A stretch of 64,000 bases of DNA from Natrinema amylolyticum (GTDB lineage: Archaea > Halobacteriota > Halobacteria > Halobacteriales > Natrialbaceae). Both the position numbers and the translations under genes were made by a program. Positions 46,165-54,075 of this stretch are shown here, one piece after another. The stretch spans positions 186,001-250,000 of the forward strand of contig NZ_JAIWPJ010000004.1 of assembly GCF_020515625.1 (NCBI RefSeq), written 5' to 3'. Position 1 is the first letter of the stretch. Every line of letters starts with the position of its first letter. A model generated the notes under the pieces. The model was given only the letters and a program-made list of their open reading frames with translations. It did not search any database and was not told where the DNA came from.

Positions 46165-46341
46165 CTAGATGTACTCTTCCGGATCGGGACGGTGGGCCCG
46201 TTCATCGTCGCGCAGGTACGTCCGTGCGGCCGGGAGGAACCGGTACCGCAGATCGAAGTAGAACGAGACGATCCCGTAGATCCAGAAGAAAAACAGGATG
46301 ACGGCGGACACGATGAACAGGATACCGGTAGTCGTCACCAT
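46165..46341 (-). CDS. Small single-pass membrane protein at the end of the sugar ABC operon
   Basis: A 58-residue protein starting at ATG 46341, 7 bases after the ATPase stop codon. It has one strong membrane segment (about residues 6-25, including VSAVILFFFWIYG) and a charged tail with RYRFLPAARTYLRDDE and ending RPDPEEYI. No domain is recognised. Spacing and direction make it the last cistron of the operon. A role in transporter assembly is inference. Confidence 0.72.
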   Translation of the reverse strand: MVTTTGILFIVSAVILFFFWIYGIVSFYFDLRYRFLPAARTYLRDDERAHRPDPEEYI

Positions 46342-46348
46342 CGTTCGA

Positions 46349-47527
46349 TCACCCCTGAATCTCTTCGGACGAGCCGGCCTCGGCTTCCATCGAAACCCGG
46401 TCGACGAGCGAGTGTGCGATCGCGTCGCCCGTGGATCCCTTGAAGAGGTGCACCTTGTCTCGATCGAGGACGACTTCGACCGTCTCGTCCTCTTCGATGA
46501 CGGTATCGGGATCGATAGTCACGAGCAACTCCGCGGCGTCCCCGCCCATGACTTCCGTTTCGTCCGACGCGGCGGTCTGGGGAACCAGGTAGGCGTACGT
46601 CTGATCGCCGACCGGCTCGAGCACGTCGACGACGGCCTCGAAGGGGTCACTCGGCGTCGCGGGGTCGTCCGGGCTCGAGACGAGGTAGACGTCTTCCGGA
46701 CGGATGCCGACCCTGACGTCAGTGCCGTCGCGTTCGGTACCGAGCTCGTGACGGAGCTGGAAGTGCTCGAGGTCGATCGTCTCCCCGCTCATGGCTCCGT
46801 CGAAGATGTTCATCGACGGGCTCCCGATGAAGCTCGCAACGAACTCGTTGACCGGCTGATTGTAACACTCGAGAGGCGGGGCGCACTGCTGCAGGTTCCC
46901 CTTATTGATGATGGCGATACGGTCCGCCATCGTCATCGCTTCCTCCTGGTCGTGGGTCACGTATACCGTCGTGATTCCCAGGTTCTTCTGTAGCCGCTGG
47001 ATCGCGGTCCGCATGTGGACGCGAAGCTTCGCGTCGAGGTTCGCGAGGGGTTCGTCCATGAGGAACACTTCCGGTTCGCGGACGATCGCGCGGGCGATCC
47101 CGACGCGCTGTTGTTGCCCGCCGGAGAGTTCGCTCGGGCTGCGATCGAGCATTCCCTGAAGCTGGACGGTCTTCGCCGCCTTCTCGACGCGGCGGTCGAT
47201 CTCGTCTTGCTCGAAGTTTCGCAGCCGAAGCCCGAAGCTGATGTTCTCGTAGACGTCCATGTGCGGGAACAGCGCGATGTTCTGGAAGACCATCGAAATG
47301 TTCCGATCCTTGGGCGGTTCGTTCGTCACGTCCTCGCCGGCGATCTCGACCGTGCCGTCCGACGGGAGCGTGAGTCCTGAAATCATTTCCAGCGTCGTCG
47401 ATTTTCCACAGCCCGACGGGCCGACGAGACAGAGGAACTCGCCGTCCTCGATCTCGAGGTTCATTTCGTCGACTGCAACGACGGAGTCGTACCGTTTCGT
47501 CGTGTCGTTGAGATTAACGTGTCCCAT
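46349..47527 (-). CDS. Sugar ABC transporter ATP-binding protein (MalK/UgpC family)
   Basis: The 392-residue ATPase has Walker A GPSGCGKS at about 36-43, signature ELSGGQQQR, Walker B VFLMDEPLANLDAKLR, the H-loop VTHDQEEAMT and a C-terminal OB-fold (MOP/TOBE) regulatory domain from about 240 (VGIRPEDVYLVSS). It drives a carbohydrate importer of the CUT1 type with the two permeases encoded just upstream. It starts 4 bases after the stop codon of the MalG-like permease gene. Substrate is set by the binding protein and is not clear from this subunit. Confidence 0.94.
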   Translation of the reverse strand: MGHVNLNDTTKRYDSVVAVDEMNLEIEDGEFLCLVGPSGCGKSTTLEMISGLTLPSDGTVEIAGEDVTNEPPKDRNISMVFQNIALFPHMDVYENISFGLRLRNFEQDEIDRRVEKAAKTVQLQGMLDRSPSELSGGQQQRVGIARAIVREPEVFLMDEPLANLDAKLRVHMRTAIQRLQKNLGITTVYVTHDQEEAMTMADRIAIINKGNLQQCAPPLECYNQPVNEFVASFIGSPSMNIFDGAMSGETIDLEHFQLRHELGTERDGTDVRVGIRPEDVYLVSSPDDPATPSDPFEAVVDVLEPVGDQTYAYLVPQTAASDETEVMGGDAAELLVTIDPDTVIEEDETVEVVLDRDKVHLFKGSTGDAIAHSLVDRVSMEAEAGSSEEIQG

Positions 47528-47531
47528 GTTG

Positions 47532-48452
47532 TCACTCCTTTAAGCCGCCTTGAGTTAAGCCTCTAACGATGTGTTTCTGCGCGAAGACGACGACCAGTGC
47601 AACGGGGATGATCCCCACGATGCTCGCCGCCGCCATCATGTTGTACAGCTGTCCGCTCTGTTGTTCGAACTCGAGGATCCCGTAGACGAGGACCGCCCAG
47701 TTGTCGGCTTCACCGTCGGTCATCATGAACGAGAAGAAGAACTCACGGTAGACGCTGATGAAGACGATGATCGCGGCCGTCGTGACGCCGGGGGCCGACA
47801 GCGGAAGGATGACCCGGAATAGCGCTCCGAGTCGCGTCGTCCCTTCGACCCTGGCAGCGTCTTCCAGTCCGTCGGGGATCTGGCTGAAGAACGTCGTCAA
47901 GATGAAGATCGTGAGCGGGAGGGTCAACATCGTGAACGGGAAGGCCATCGACCACGGCGTGTTGTAGAGGTCCGGCGTCATGAACGGACCGATGGTTAGC
48001 GTGCCCGTCAGCATCTCGTAGAGCGGAATCAGATACGCGATCCCGGGGAAGTACGAGACGACGAGCAAGAGCAACATTAGCGGTCCCTTGCCCCGGAAAT
48101 CGACACGCCCGAACGCGTATCCCGCGAGACTGCCGAGCAACAGGCAGATCACGACGGTGATCGACGCGATGACGACGCTATTGAAGATGTAGTGGTGGAT
48201 CGGGTACTGTTGGAATATTTCGATGAACACCCCGACGTTGGTCCCTTCGGGAAGGATCCCCATCCCGTAGAGCTGATCGCTGGGCGTGATCGCGAGGACG
48301 AACAACCAATAGAATGGGAACAACGTAACGATGATGAACGACGTCAGCCCTACGTAGAATAGGATCCTGTAGGTATCGTACGGGTTGTTGATGAGCAGAT
48401 CGACGAACTGGCCGACGCGGCTTCGGGACTCATCTTGAACTGGATTACTCAC
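47532..48452 (-). CDS. Sugar ABC transporter permease (MalG-like)
   Basis: The 306-residue CUT1 permease has an initial membrane segment (TSFIIVTLFPFYWLFVLAI, about 36-54), an external loop, and five more membrane segments. The EAA loop EDAARVEGTTRLGALFRVILPLSAPG near 210 contacts the ATPase. It forms the translocation pore with the MalF-like subunit, whose gene it overlaps by 8 bases. The C-terminus QKHIVRGLTQGGLKE is typical of MalG-like proteins. Confidence 0.93.
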   Translation of the reverse strand: MSNPVQDESRSRVGQFVDLLINNPYDTYRILFYVGLTSFIIVTLFPFYWLFVLAITPSDQLYGMGILPEGTNVGVFIEIFQQYPIHHYIFNSVVIASITVVICLLLGSLAGYAFGRVDFRGKGPLMLLLLVVSYFPGIAYLIPLYEMLTGTLTIGPFMTPDLYNTPWSMAFPFTMLTLPLTIFILTTFFSQIPDGLEDAARVEGTTRLGALFRVILPLSAPGVTTAAIIVFISVYREFFFSFMMTDGEADNWAVLVYGILEFEQQSGQLYNMMAAASIVGIIPVALVVVFAQKHIVRGLTQGGLKE

Positions 48453-49404
48453 TGGTAGTCACCTCGTTGCGGAATTGGACGAGATACACCATCACGATGA
48501 GTGCGATGATGAGCGCCGTCAGGAAGGCGATCGCGGACGCAGTCGCCCACCGCTGCATTCGGAACGTGTCGACGACGAGGCACGTCAGCGTCGGAACCGT
48601 ACCACAGCCCGCAGACGCCTCCACGACACCGTAGACCTTCATCGAACTGATCGTGTAGAAGATCATGCCGATGAAGACGACGGGTTTGATCAGTGGGAAC
48701 GTGATCAGTTTGAACTCCTGCCACTTCGAGGCACCGGCGACCTTCGCCACGTCATAGAGGCTCTGATCCACGCTCGCGAGACCGGCGAGGATAATGAGCG
48801 CGATGAACGGCACCCGCCGCCAGACGTCGACTAGAATAACGACGATGATCGAATCGCGCGTACTGACGAGCGGATTCGCCGAGAACAGTCCGAGGCTGTG
48901 CAGCGGCTCGACGAGGAAGCTGATCGACGGCTGGAACAGCAGGTAGAAGATCATGCCCTGAATGACGATCGGGATCGACCACGGGAGGAGAACGACCATC
49001 CGTGCGACCGCGCGGCCGCGAAACCCCTTGTTAAGAAGTAACGCCATTCCGAGACCGAGAACGGTCCCCAGAGTGACGCTCACGGCCGTAATGAGGAGCG
49101 TGATGACGAGCGCACTCGAAAGCGGATTGCTCAGGCTGAAAAACGGGTCGCTGAGAATGATGTTGGCGTCTCCGCTGAGAATCGCGGCGTACGTATCGAA
49201 GCCGTTGAATGCTCCGACCGGATGTGAACCGTAGAGATCATCGCTGTGGAGCGAGACCCACAACGTCCGAAGAAGCGGATAAAATGCGAGAACCGAGAGG
49301 ACGAGGATCATGGGTCCGATAAGGAGATACCCGTACTTGTCCTCGTCTAACCGTTCAATCCTGTATAGGATGGGCGATACAGCGCGGTATACGTTCTCTA
49401 ACAT
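48445..49404 (-). CDS. Sugar ABC transporter permease (MalF-like)
   Basis: The 319-residue CUT1 permease has a cytoplasmic N-terminus, a first membrane segment around residues 29-48 (LIGPMILVLSVLAFYPLLRT) and a loop that faces the outside. The EAA-type loop ASVDQSLYDVAKVAGASKW (about 208-226) binds the ATPase. Six membrane segments in total are apparent. It overlaps the MalG-like gene by 8 bases and follows the binding-protein gene after 82 bases, in line with strong expression of the binding protein. Confidence 0.93.
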   Translation of the reverse strand: MLENVYRAVSPILYRIERLDEDKYGYLLIGPMILVLSVLAFYPLLRTLWVSLHSDDLYGSHPVGAFNGFDTYAAILSGDANIILSDPFFSLSNPLSSALVITLLITAVSVTLGTVLGLGMALLLNKGFRGRAVARMVVLLPWSIPIVIQGMIFYLLFQPSISFLVEPLHSLGLFSANPLVSTRDSIIVVILVDVWRRVPFIALIILAGLASVDQSLYDVAKVAGASKWQEFKLITFPLIKPVVFIGMIFYTISSMKVYGVVEASAGCGTVPTLTCLVVDTFRMQRWATASAIAFLTALIIALIVMVYLVQFRNEVTTSE

Positions 49405-49486
49405 TGTAGTGGCCTATTGCACACAAGATTCGCGAACAATCTTGTAAGTTTCGTTCTCCCTGTTCGAATGGTGGCCGTCAGGGCGA

Positions 49487-50971
49487 CTAGAGGTTGGAGT
49501 TTTCGATTTCTTCGACGGCTTCCTGTGCCGACGTAACGGCCTCTTCAGGCGACTGCTCCTGGTTGAGACATGCGTGGAACTCGTCGGCGATCGCATCCTT
49601 CTGCGAGTCCCAGATCTGGTTGATCGGGTGGACCCATTGATTCTCCGATTGGAGCTGGAGCGTGTCGAGATAGCGGCTCATCACCGAGACGTTCTGCGCC
49701 TGATCTGACTCGTACAGGGCTGGCTTCGGTGGTGTCGACCCGGTGTACTCGAAGATATCGAGATAGAACTCGTCAGACGTCATCGCCTTCAGCACTTCGA
49801 CGGCCGCGGGGAGGTTCTCGGAGTTCGGGTTCAGCGAGAGGTGCCAGCCGCCGAGCGTCGCGTTTGTTCCGCCGGTCCCGTCGTACTCCGCTTCGTCCTT
49901 GCTCACGCCGTAGGGGAACGGCATGAGGCCGATGTTGTCCCCGAACGCGTCCTCGCCCGCGAACTGTGCGATCGCGTACGACCAGTTCCGGTGGAAGACC
50001 GCTTCGCCAGCAGCGAACGATTCCTGGGACGGTTGCGTGTCCCAGCCGAGCGCCTCGGATGGGAGGATATCCCCGGTCATCCCGTCCAGAGCATGTTCGT
50101 CGTCGGACCCGTGCATGAACGTTCGCAGTAATTGGAGCGCCTCGATCACCGGCTCGTCGTCGATCGTGATTGGCCGGTCCCCGATGGGTCCGTGCTGGTT
50201 TTCCATGTCACCGAAGTAGTTCCCGCCCATCGTGACGACCTTCTCGTAGCCGGTCTGGTGACCGATCGTCCGCTGATTAAGCGTCGTCGTGTAGGCGTGA
50301 TCGACGTCGTTCGCCTCTCTCGCATCGCGAGCGATTTCAGCGAACTGCTCCCACTGCATCGGCTCTGTCGCCCAGTTTTCGCCCTCCGGATCGTAGCCGG
50401 CGTTCTCGACGTAATCTTTGCGGTAGAGGATCGCCGGAATGTCGACGAACTGCGGAACGCCGTACAGGCCACCATCCCACCGCATCGAATCGACCATCAC
50501 CTGATGATAGTCGCTCTCGATCTCGTCGAGTTTCTCCTCGGGGAGTGCCTCGTTCAGATCGACTAACCATCCCCGCGGCGCGAACGAGGACGTGTACGAG
50601 AAGTTGGTTAGCATAATGTCCGGCGTGCTTCGGCCGGCCTGGAGGATCTGGTTGTACCGATCCTCCTGATCGTCCGCGCCCCAGACGCCAGTCGAAAACT
50701 CGACGTCGATGTTTTCGTGGAGGCCAGCGTTTCGCATCGACTCCTTCAGCTGGTCTTTGATGTCTCCGAAGAGCGGCGCAGTACTGTACTCGACCGTTGC
50801 TTCCTCGCCGTCGTACTCCGAGAAATCTAATTCGTTATCCTCACTGCCGCCGATACAGCCTGCGGTTCCAACGACCCCAGCGACACCGGCCGCCGAAAGA
50901 AATCGTCGTCGTGAGACCGAACTATCGGTTTGCATTCTACCCGTGAATCTATGGTTGACCCTATCTGCCAT
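49487..50971 (-). CDS. Sugar ABC transporter solute-binding lipoprotein
   Basis: The 494-residue protein has a Tat-lipoprotein signal: VSRRRFLSAAGVAGVVGTAGC, with the lipobox Cys near residue 39. A family 1 solute-binding fold with two alpha/beta lobes follows. The start at 50971 is supported by a strong TATA element about 25 bases upstream, giving a slightly extended n-region. An in-frame ATG at 50935 would leave a shorter signal. It is the first gene of the CUT1-type operon and is divergent from the IclR regulator gene. L-rhamnose or a rhamnose-containing oligosaccharide is a reasonable guess from context only. Confidence 0.93.
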   Translation of the reverse strand: MADRVNHRFTGRMQTDSSVSRRRFLSAAGVAGVVGTAGCIGGSEDNELDFSEYDGEEATVEYSTAPLFGDIKDQLKESMRNAGLHENIDVEFSTGVWGADDQEDRYNQILQAGRSTPDIMLTNFSYTSSFAPRGWLVDLNEALPEEKLDEIESDYHQVMVDSMRWDGGLYGVPQFVDIPAILYRKDYVENAGYDPEGENWATEPMQWEQFAEIARDAREANDVDHAYTTTLNQRTIGHQTGYEKVVTMGGNYFGDMENQHGPIGDRPITIDDEPVIEALQLLRTFMHGSDDEHALDGMTGDILPSEALGWDTQPSQESFAAGEAVFHRNWSYAIAQFAGEDAFGDNIGLMPFPYGVSKDEAEYDGTGGTNATLGGWHLSLNPNSENLPAAVEVLKAMTSDEFYLDIFEYTGSTPPKPALYESDQAQNVSVMSRYLDTLQLQSENQWVHPINQIWDSQKDAIADEFHACLNQEQSPEEAVTSAQEAVEEIENSNL

Positions 50972-50990
50972 GGTTACCCAATGAGTAGAC

Positions 50991-51002
50991 CATTATATAA
51001 AC
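50991..51002 (-). promoter_or_regulatory. TATA element for the sugar ABC operon
   Basis: GTTTATATAATG on the minus strand is centred about 25 bases upstream of the ATG at 50971. It is one of the best archaeal TATA boxes in the window and supports a leaderless start. Confidence 0.6.
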
Positions 51003-51236
51003 ATAACTATTTATCCTACACACAAATCGGATACATTGCAAGTCAAGGCCGTCCCGTCAACTAAAACAGGAAAGCGATGCGATTCGAAGACCTCTCGAAT
51101 CGTCTCTCTCGAGTGCGATTCACGTCTCAGTCGGACGTGTCGAAGCCAGTTGCCCTCACAGAACGGTCGGCGATCGCTCCTCGTTGACGACTGCGACAGT
51201 ATCGCGAAAATGTCCGGCCACGCCGGATAACTATTA

Positions 51237-51253
51237 TATAGAACCGGTCTATA
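51237..51253 (+). promoter_or_regulatory. Palindrome at the promoter of the IclR gene
   Basis: TATAGA at 51237-51242 and TCTATA at 51248-51253 are perfect 6-base arms around ACCGG, centred about 19 bases before the ATG at 51264 and next to the TATA region. IclR-family dimers bind this kind of short palindrome, so autoregulation is plausible. Confidence 0.45.
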
Positions 51254-51263
51254 CTAGGGAGAT

Positions 51264-52028
51264 ATGACCGACGATTCACGCTACCCGGTCCAAGCCGCTG
51301 CGACGACGTTCAGAATCATCGAAACGCTTCACGAACTCAATGGAGCGGGCGTTACCGAACTCTCCGCCGAACTCGGAATGGCGAATAGCACGGTTCACGA
51401 TCACCTCCGGACGCTCGCCGAAGCCGAATACCTCGTCAATGAGGGAGGAACCTATCACATCGGTGCGCGATTTCTCGAACTCGGCGGGTTCGCCCGCAGT
51501 CAGATGAAACTCTACCAGATCGCCTCCCCCGAAATCAAGAAACTGGCGGAAGAAACGGGTGAGCACGCGAATCTCATGATCGAGGAACACGGCAAGGGGA
51601 TCTTCCTTAACAAGGCTAAAGGACCGGACGCGGTGAATCTCGATACGCACATCGGCAAGCGAGTACATCTCCACACCACCGCAATGGGAAAGGCGATTCT
51701 CTCGAGGCTCTCCGAAGCGGACGTCGACGAAATTATCGATCGACACGGACTTCCCGGGGTGACCGAGAAGACGATTACTGAGGTCGATGAACTGAAACGC
51801 CACTTGACGAAGGTTCGCGACCAAGGATACGCGATCGACGACGAAGAACGGGTCGCCGGAATGCGGTGTGTCGCAGCGCCGATCTGTGACGACAACGAAG
51901 AACCGATGGGCGCGATCAGCGTTTCCGGACCGACGAACCGGTTCGACGACGAAATGTTTGCGACCGAAATTCCAAAGACCGTCCTGAGCACTGCGAACGT
52001 TATCGAAGTGAACATGACTTATTCGTAA
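51264..52028 (+). CDS. IclR family transcriptional regulator
   Basis: The 254-residue regulator has an N-terminal winged helix (about 8-70, RIIETLHELNGAGVTELSAE with the recognition helix NSTVHDHLRTL) and a C-terminal IclR effector domain (about 75-250, with HLHTTAMGKAILSRL and GMRCVAAPICDDN). Such proteins bind a sugar-acid or aromatic ligand and act on neighbouring operons. It is divergent from the sugar ABC operon, its probable target. In Haloferax volcanii the rhamnose regulator RhcR responds to 2-keto-3-deoxy-L-rhamnonate; a similar role is inference. A palindrome overlaps its own promoter. Confidence 0.93.
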   Translation: MTDDSRYPVQAAATTFRIIETLHELNGAGVTELSAELGMANSTVHDHLRTLAEAEYLVNEGGTYHIGARFLELGGFARSQMKLYQIASPEIKKLAEETGEHANLMIEEHGKGIFLNKAKGPDAVNLDTHIGKRVHLHTTAMGKAILSRLSEADVDEIIDRHGLPGVTEKTITEVDELKRHLTKVRDQGYAIDDEERVAGMRCVAAPICDDNEEPMGAISVSGPTNRFDDEMFATEIPKTVLSTANVIEVNMTYS

Positions 52029-52159
52029 TTCATCCGGTATCGCCGGATCGAACGAAGAGCGTGGAATCGATATAAGTCTCTCCATAGTTCCGTCTCGGAC
52101 TGGGGAACGAGGATGAGAGGTAGCCCGTCACTCCAGTGGTTCGCAGATTCGGAGACGAG

Positions 52160-52350
52160 ATAACGTACGGCCGGCCCGAGTAATTCGTTTGGGAACATAT
52201 ACGGGACGGTCGGTGATCAAGACTATACAAGCATACGAATGTAATAGGAGTCTCGAGAGCGAAGGACAGGCGTTTCCGGTATTACCGAATTTATCCGTGT
52301 AAACCGATAACAGGAACCTTAAATCAGACGGAACGTTCATGATGAGGACA
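52160..52350. repeat. Diverged direct repeat, copy A
   Basis: This stretch aligns by eye with 62010-62195 in the same orientation, including GGGAAC near the left end, CTATACAAGCATA (CTATACAAACATA in copy B) in the middle, and CAGACGGAACGTTC (CAGACGGGACGTTC) near the right end. I estimate roughly 60-65% identity. No protein is recognised in any frame. It may be the edge of an old duplication or a non-coding element. Confidence 0.5.
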
Positions 52351-52755
52351 TCGTCCGGACGTCTCTACTCAGTCCCAACGAGGGATTCGTCAAGGAGTAC
52401 TAGTCGGTTTAAGCCGCTAATCCCGCAGTATCAGGTGACTACAGAGCGTGGGAGAATCGATCGTTTCGTTCGGCATTACATAATTGTAGGTGGAAACGCC
52501 ACGAGCGGTCTCGAACCGGATACAGTGGTGCAAGTACGTGACCGTCCCTTACCGGTTACCGATCCGAGTTAGTTTCAATAGGGCGTTTGTGACTGGATCC
52601 AGACGCCACAGTTGAGCGCGTTCTGCGTCATACTCGAGATCTCGAGACGAAGCTATCGATCGGGTCCTGAACTCGCTATCGATCCACACCCGGTGTCCGT
52701 TCCCTTCACAGATTCCGTGCCCCTCATACGCTCGACTGCGCCTCAATCGTCCTCT
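52351..52755. other. Decayed intergenic region
   Basis: About 400 bases with no gene I can support. A minus-strand frame of 65 codons (52549-52746) has plausible haloarchaeal composition but no family. It lies just downstream of the barrel-protein pseudogene and may be a remnant of the same lost operon. Confidence 0.35.
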
Positions 52756-53480
52756 CAGGGGAGTTCGTAGCTCGGGTCGTTCGCGAAGCGATCAAGGGCC
52801 GTCGACAGCGATAGTTGCAAGCCGCTCAGGAGCGATACCCGAATCGTGTTCGACTCGAGGTACCCCCGGTCGCCCTCGAACAGAACGGCATTCTCTGCGG
52901 CGATCGTCGGACCAATACCGACGTGGTGCCAGCCGCCTCACGGCCAGCCGTAGTAGCCGCCGAACCACTTGCCACCGGTGTACTCCACAGTCTCGCCCGA
53001 GCGGCCGACGTTGTCGGGATGATCCCGCCGTTTTCGGCGGTACGCTCGCGCCTCTCAAAATAGTCGGTGAACCACTCCCGGTACCGGTTGTCGCCGGTGT
53101 GGAGATAGGCATTGGTAATCAAGTTCATAACGGTGAGATTCAGCGGGGAGTCGCCCTTCGCACACCGTTCGTTGAGGACAGAGAACAGTCGCGCCTCATT
53201 GTCGGGGTCGAGCAGCTCCGTTGCCTCGTCGAACTCAAGGTTCCGCCATGGGAGTCCGTAGCTCGCCCAGCGGTAGTCCGCGCCGTAGGAGTGGTGTTCG
53301 TACGCCGATAAGTCACAGAAGTCCGGCCACCATGCTTCCGCTCATCGGCCCGCGGACGAGTCGGTTCTCGCCATCGTAGTTGTTCACGTCCGCGTCGTCG
53401 AAATAGAGGCGTTCGAACCGCTCAGCTCGTTCGACGACGAATCCGATCACGGACGCGAAACGCTGTCTCGACAATTTTCC
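52756..53480 (-). pseudogene. Decayed helical-barrel-like protein gene
   Basis: Read on the minus strand, one protein can be followed through three frames. It runs from FASVIGFVVERAERFERLYF to WWPDFCDLSAYEHHSYGADY after a one-base shift near 53330, then LPWRNLEFDEATELLDPDN and MNLITNAYLHTGDNRY. A second shift near 53010 leads to YTGGKWFGGYYGWPW, where TGA replaces an expected Trp codon, and the frame ends in ANDPSYELP. The aromatic-rich repeats suggest an (alpha/alpha)-barrel glycosidase-like protein, but I do not recognise the family. The 5' end is missing: the small-protein gene at 53486 directly adjoins. Confidence 0.7.
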
Positions 53481-53485
53481 TGCGA

Positions 53486-53854
53486 CTACGCGTCGAGATT
53501 CCCTTTCGACTCCCAGATTTCGAGGAGGAGGTCGACGAACAGCGACGTCCGTTTGGGATAGCCGTCGGCAGTCGTCTCGTCGATCGAGCAGTTCTCGAGA
53601 TTTGCGACGAATTCCTCGGTGTGAGGCATCTCCCCTACAACTTCGCGGGTATCGAACGTGATCGTATTGTCGTCGTCCGTCGCTAACCACGCGGCTGCGC
53701 TTTGCTGATCGGTGTATTCGAGCGTATACGTTTCGCCGCCGACCAACTCGACGATGCTGGCCATCGGGCCGACCTCGAGACGACGTTGTCCGCGTTCCAG
53801 ATAGAGCGTCTCGTCCTCAATCCGGGGTTCGTATCGAGGGTTATCCGTCATCAT
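53486..53854 (-). CDS. Conserved haloarchaeal small protein, paralog 1
   Basis: The 122-residue soluble protein contains PRYEPRIEDETLYLERG, GGETYTLEYTDQQSAAAWL and, at the end, RTSLFVDLLLEIWESKGNLDA. It is closely similar over nearly its whole length to the protein at 63073-63465, including an almost identical C-terminus. I have seen this type of protein in haloarchaea but know no function. A CATTTATATT TATA element (about 53882-53892) lies about 33 bases before the ATG, so it is probably expressed. Its neighbour downstream is a pseudogene. Confidence 0.82.
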   Translation of the reverse strand: MMTDNPRYEPRIEDETLYLERGQRRLEVGPMASIVELVGGETYTLEYTDQQSAAAWLATDDDNTITFDTREVVGEMPHTEEFVANLENCSIDETTADGYPKRTSLFVDLLLEIWESKGNLDA

Positions 53855-54075
53855 GTATTACTTGACGGCACAGTCTACGCAAATATAAATGATGTGCTCT
53901 CCGTTCCGTCACGCGTCTCGGACGCCGGACGAGCGAAAGAACTAGCAACTGCTATAGAATCGTTCCGTCCCATTGTTCACGCGTGCCGAAAGAGATGCCT
54001 AGCAAGATTTATTTACTATGGAGAATATTTTGAGGTAGGATATGAATGTAGACTGGCCAGTGGAGGGGATCCGGG

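Noticed and set aside
45846-46205. Minus-strand frame between the GH28 gene and the sugar ABC operon
   Set aside because: Arg/Ser-rich translation without any domain or promoter; it overlaps the end of the well-supported 58-residue gene.
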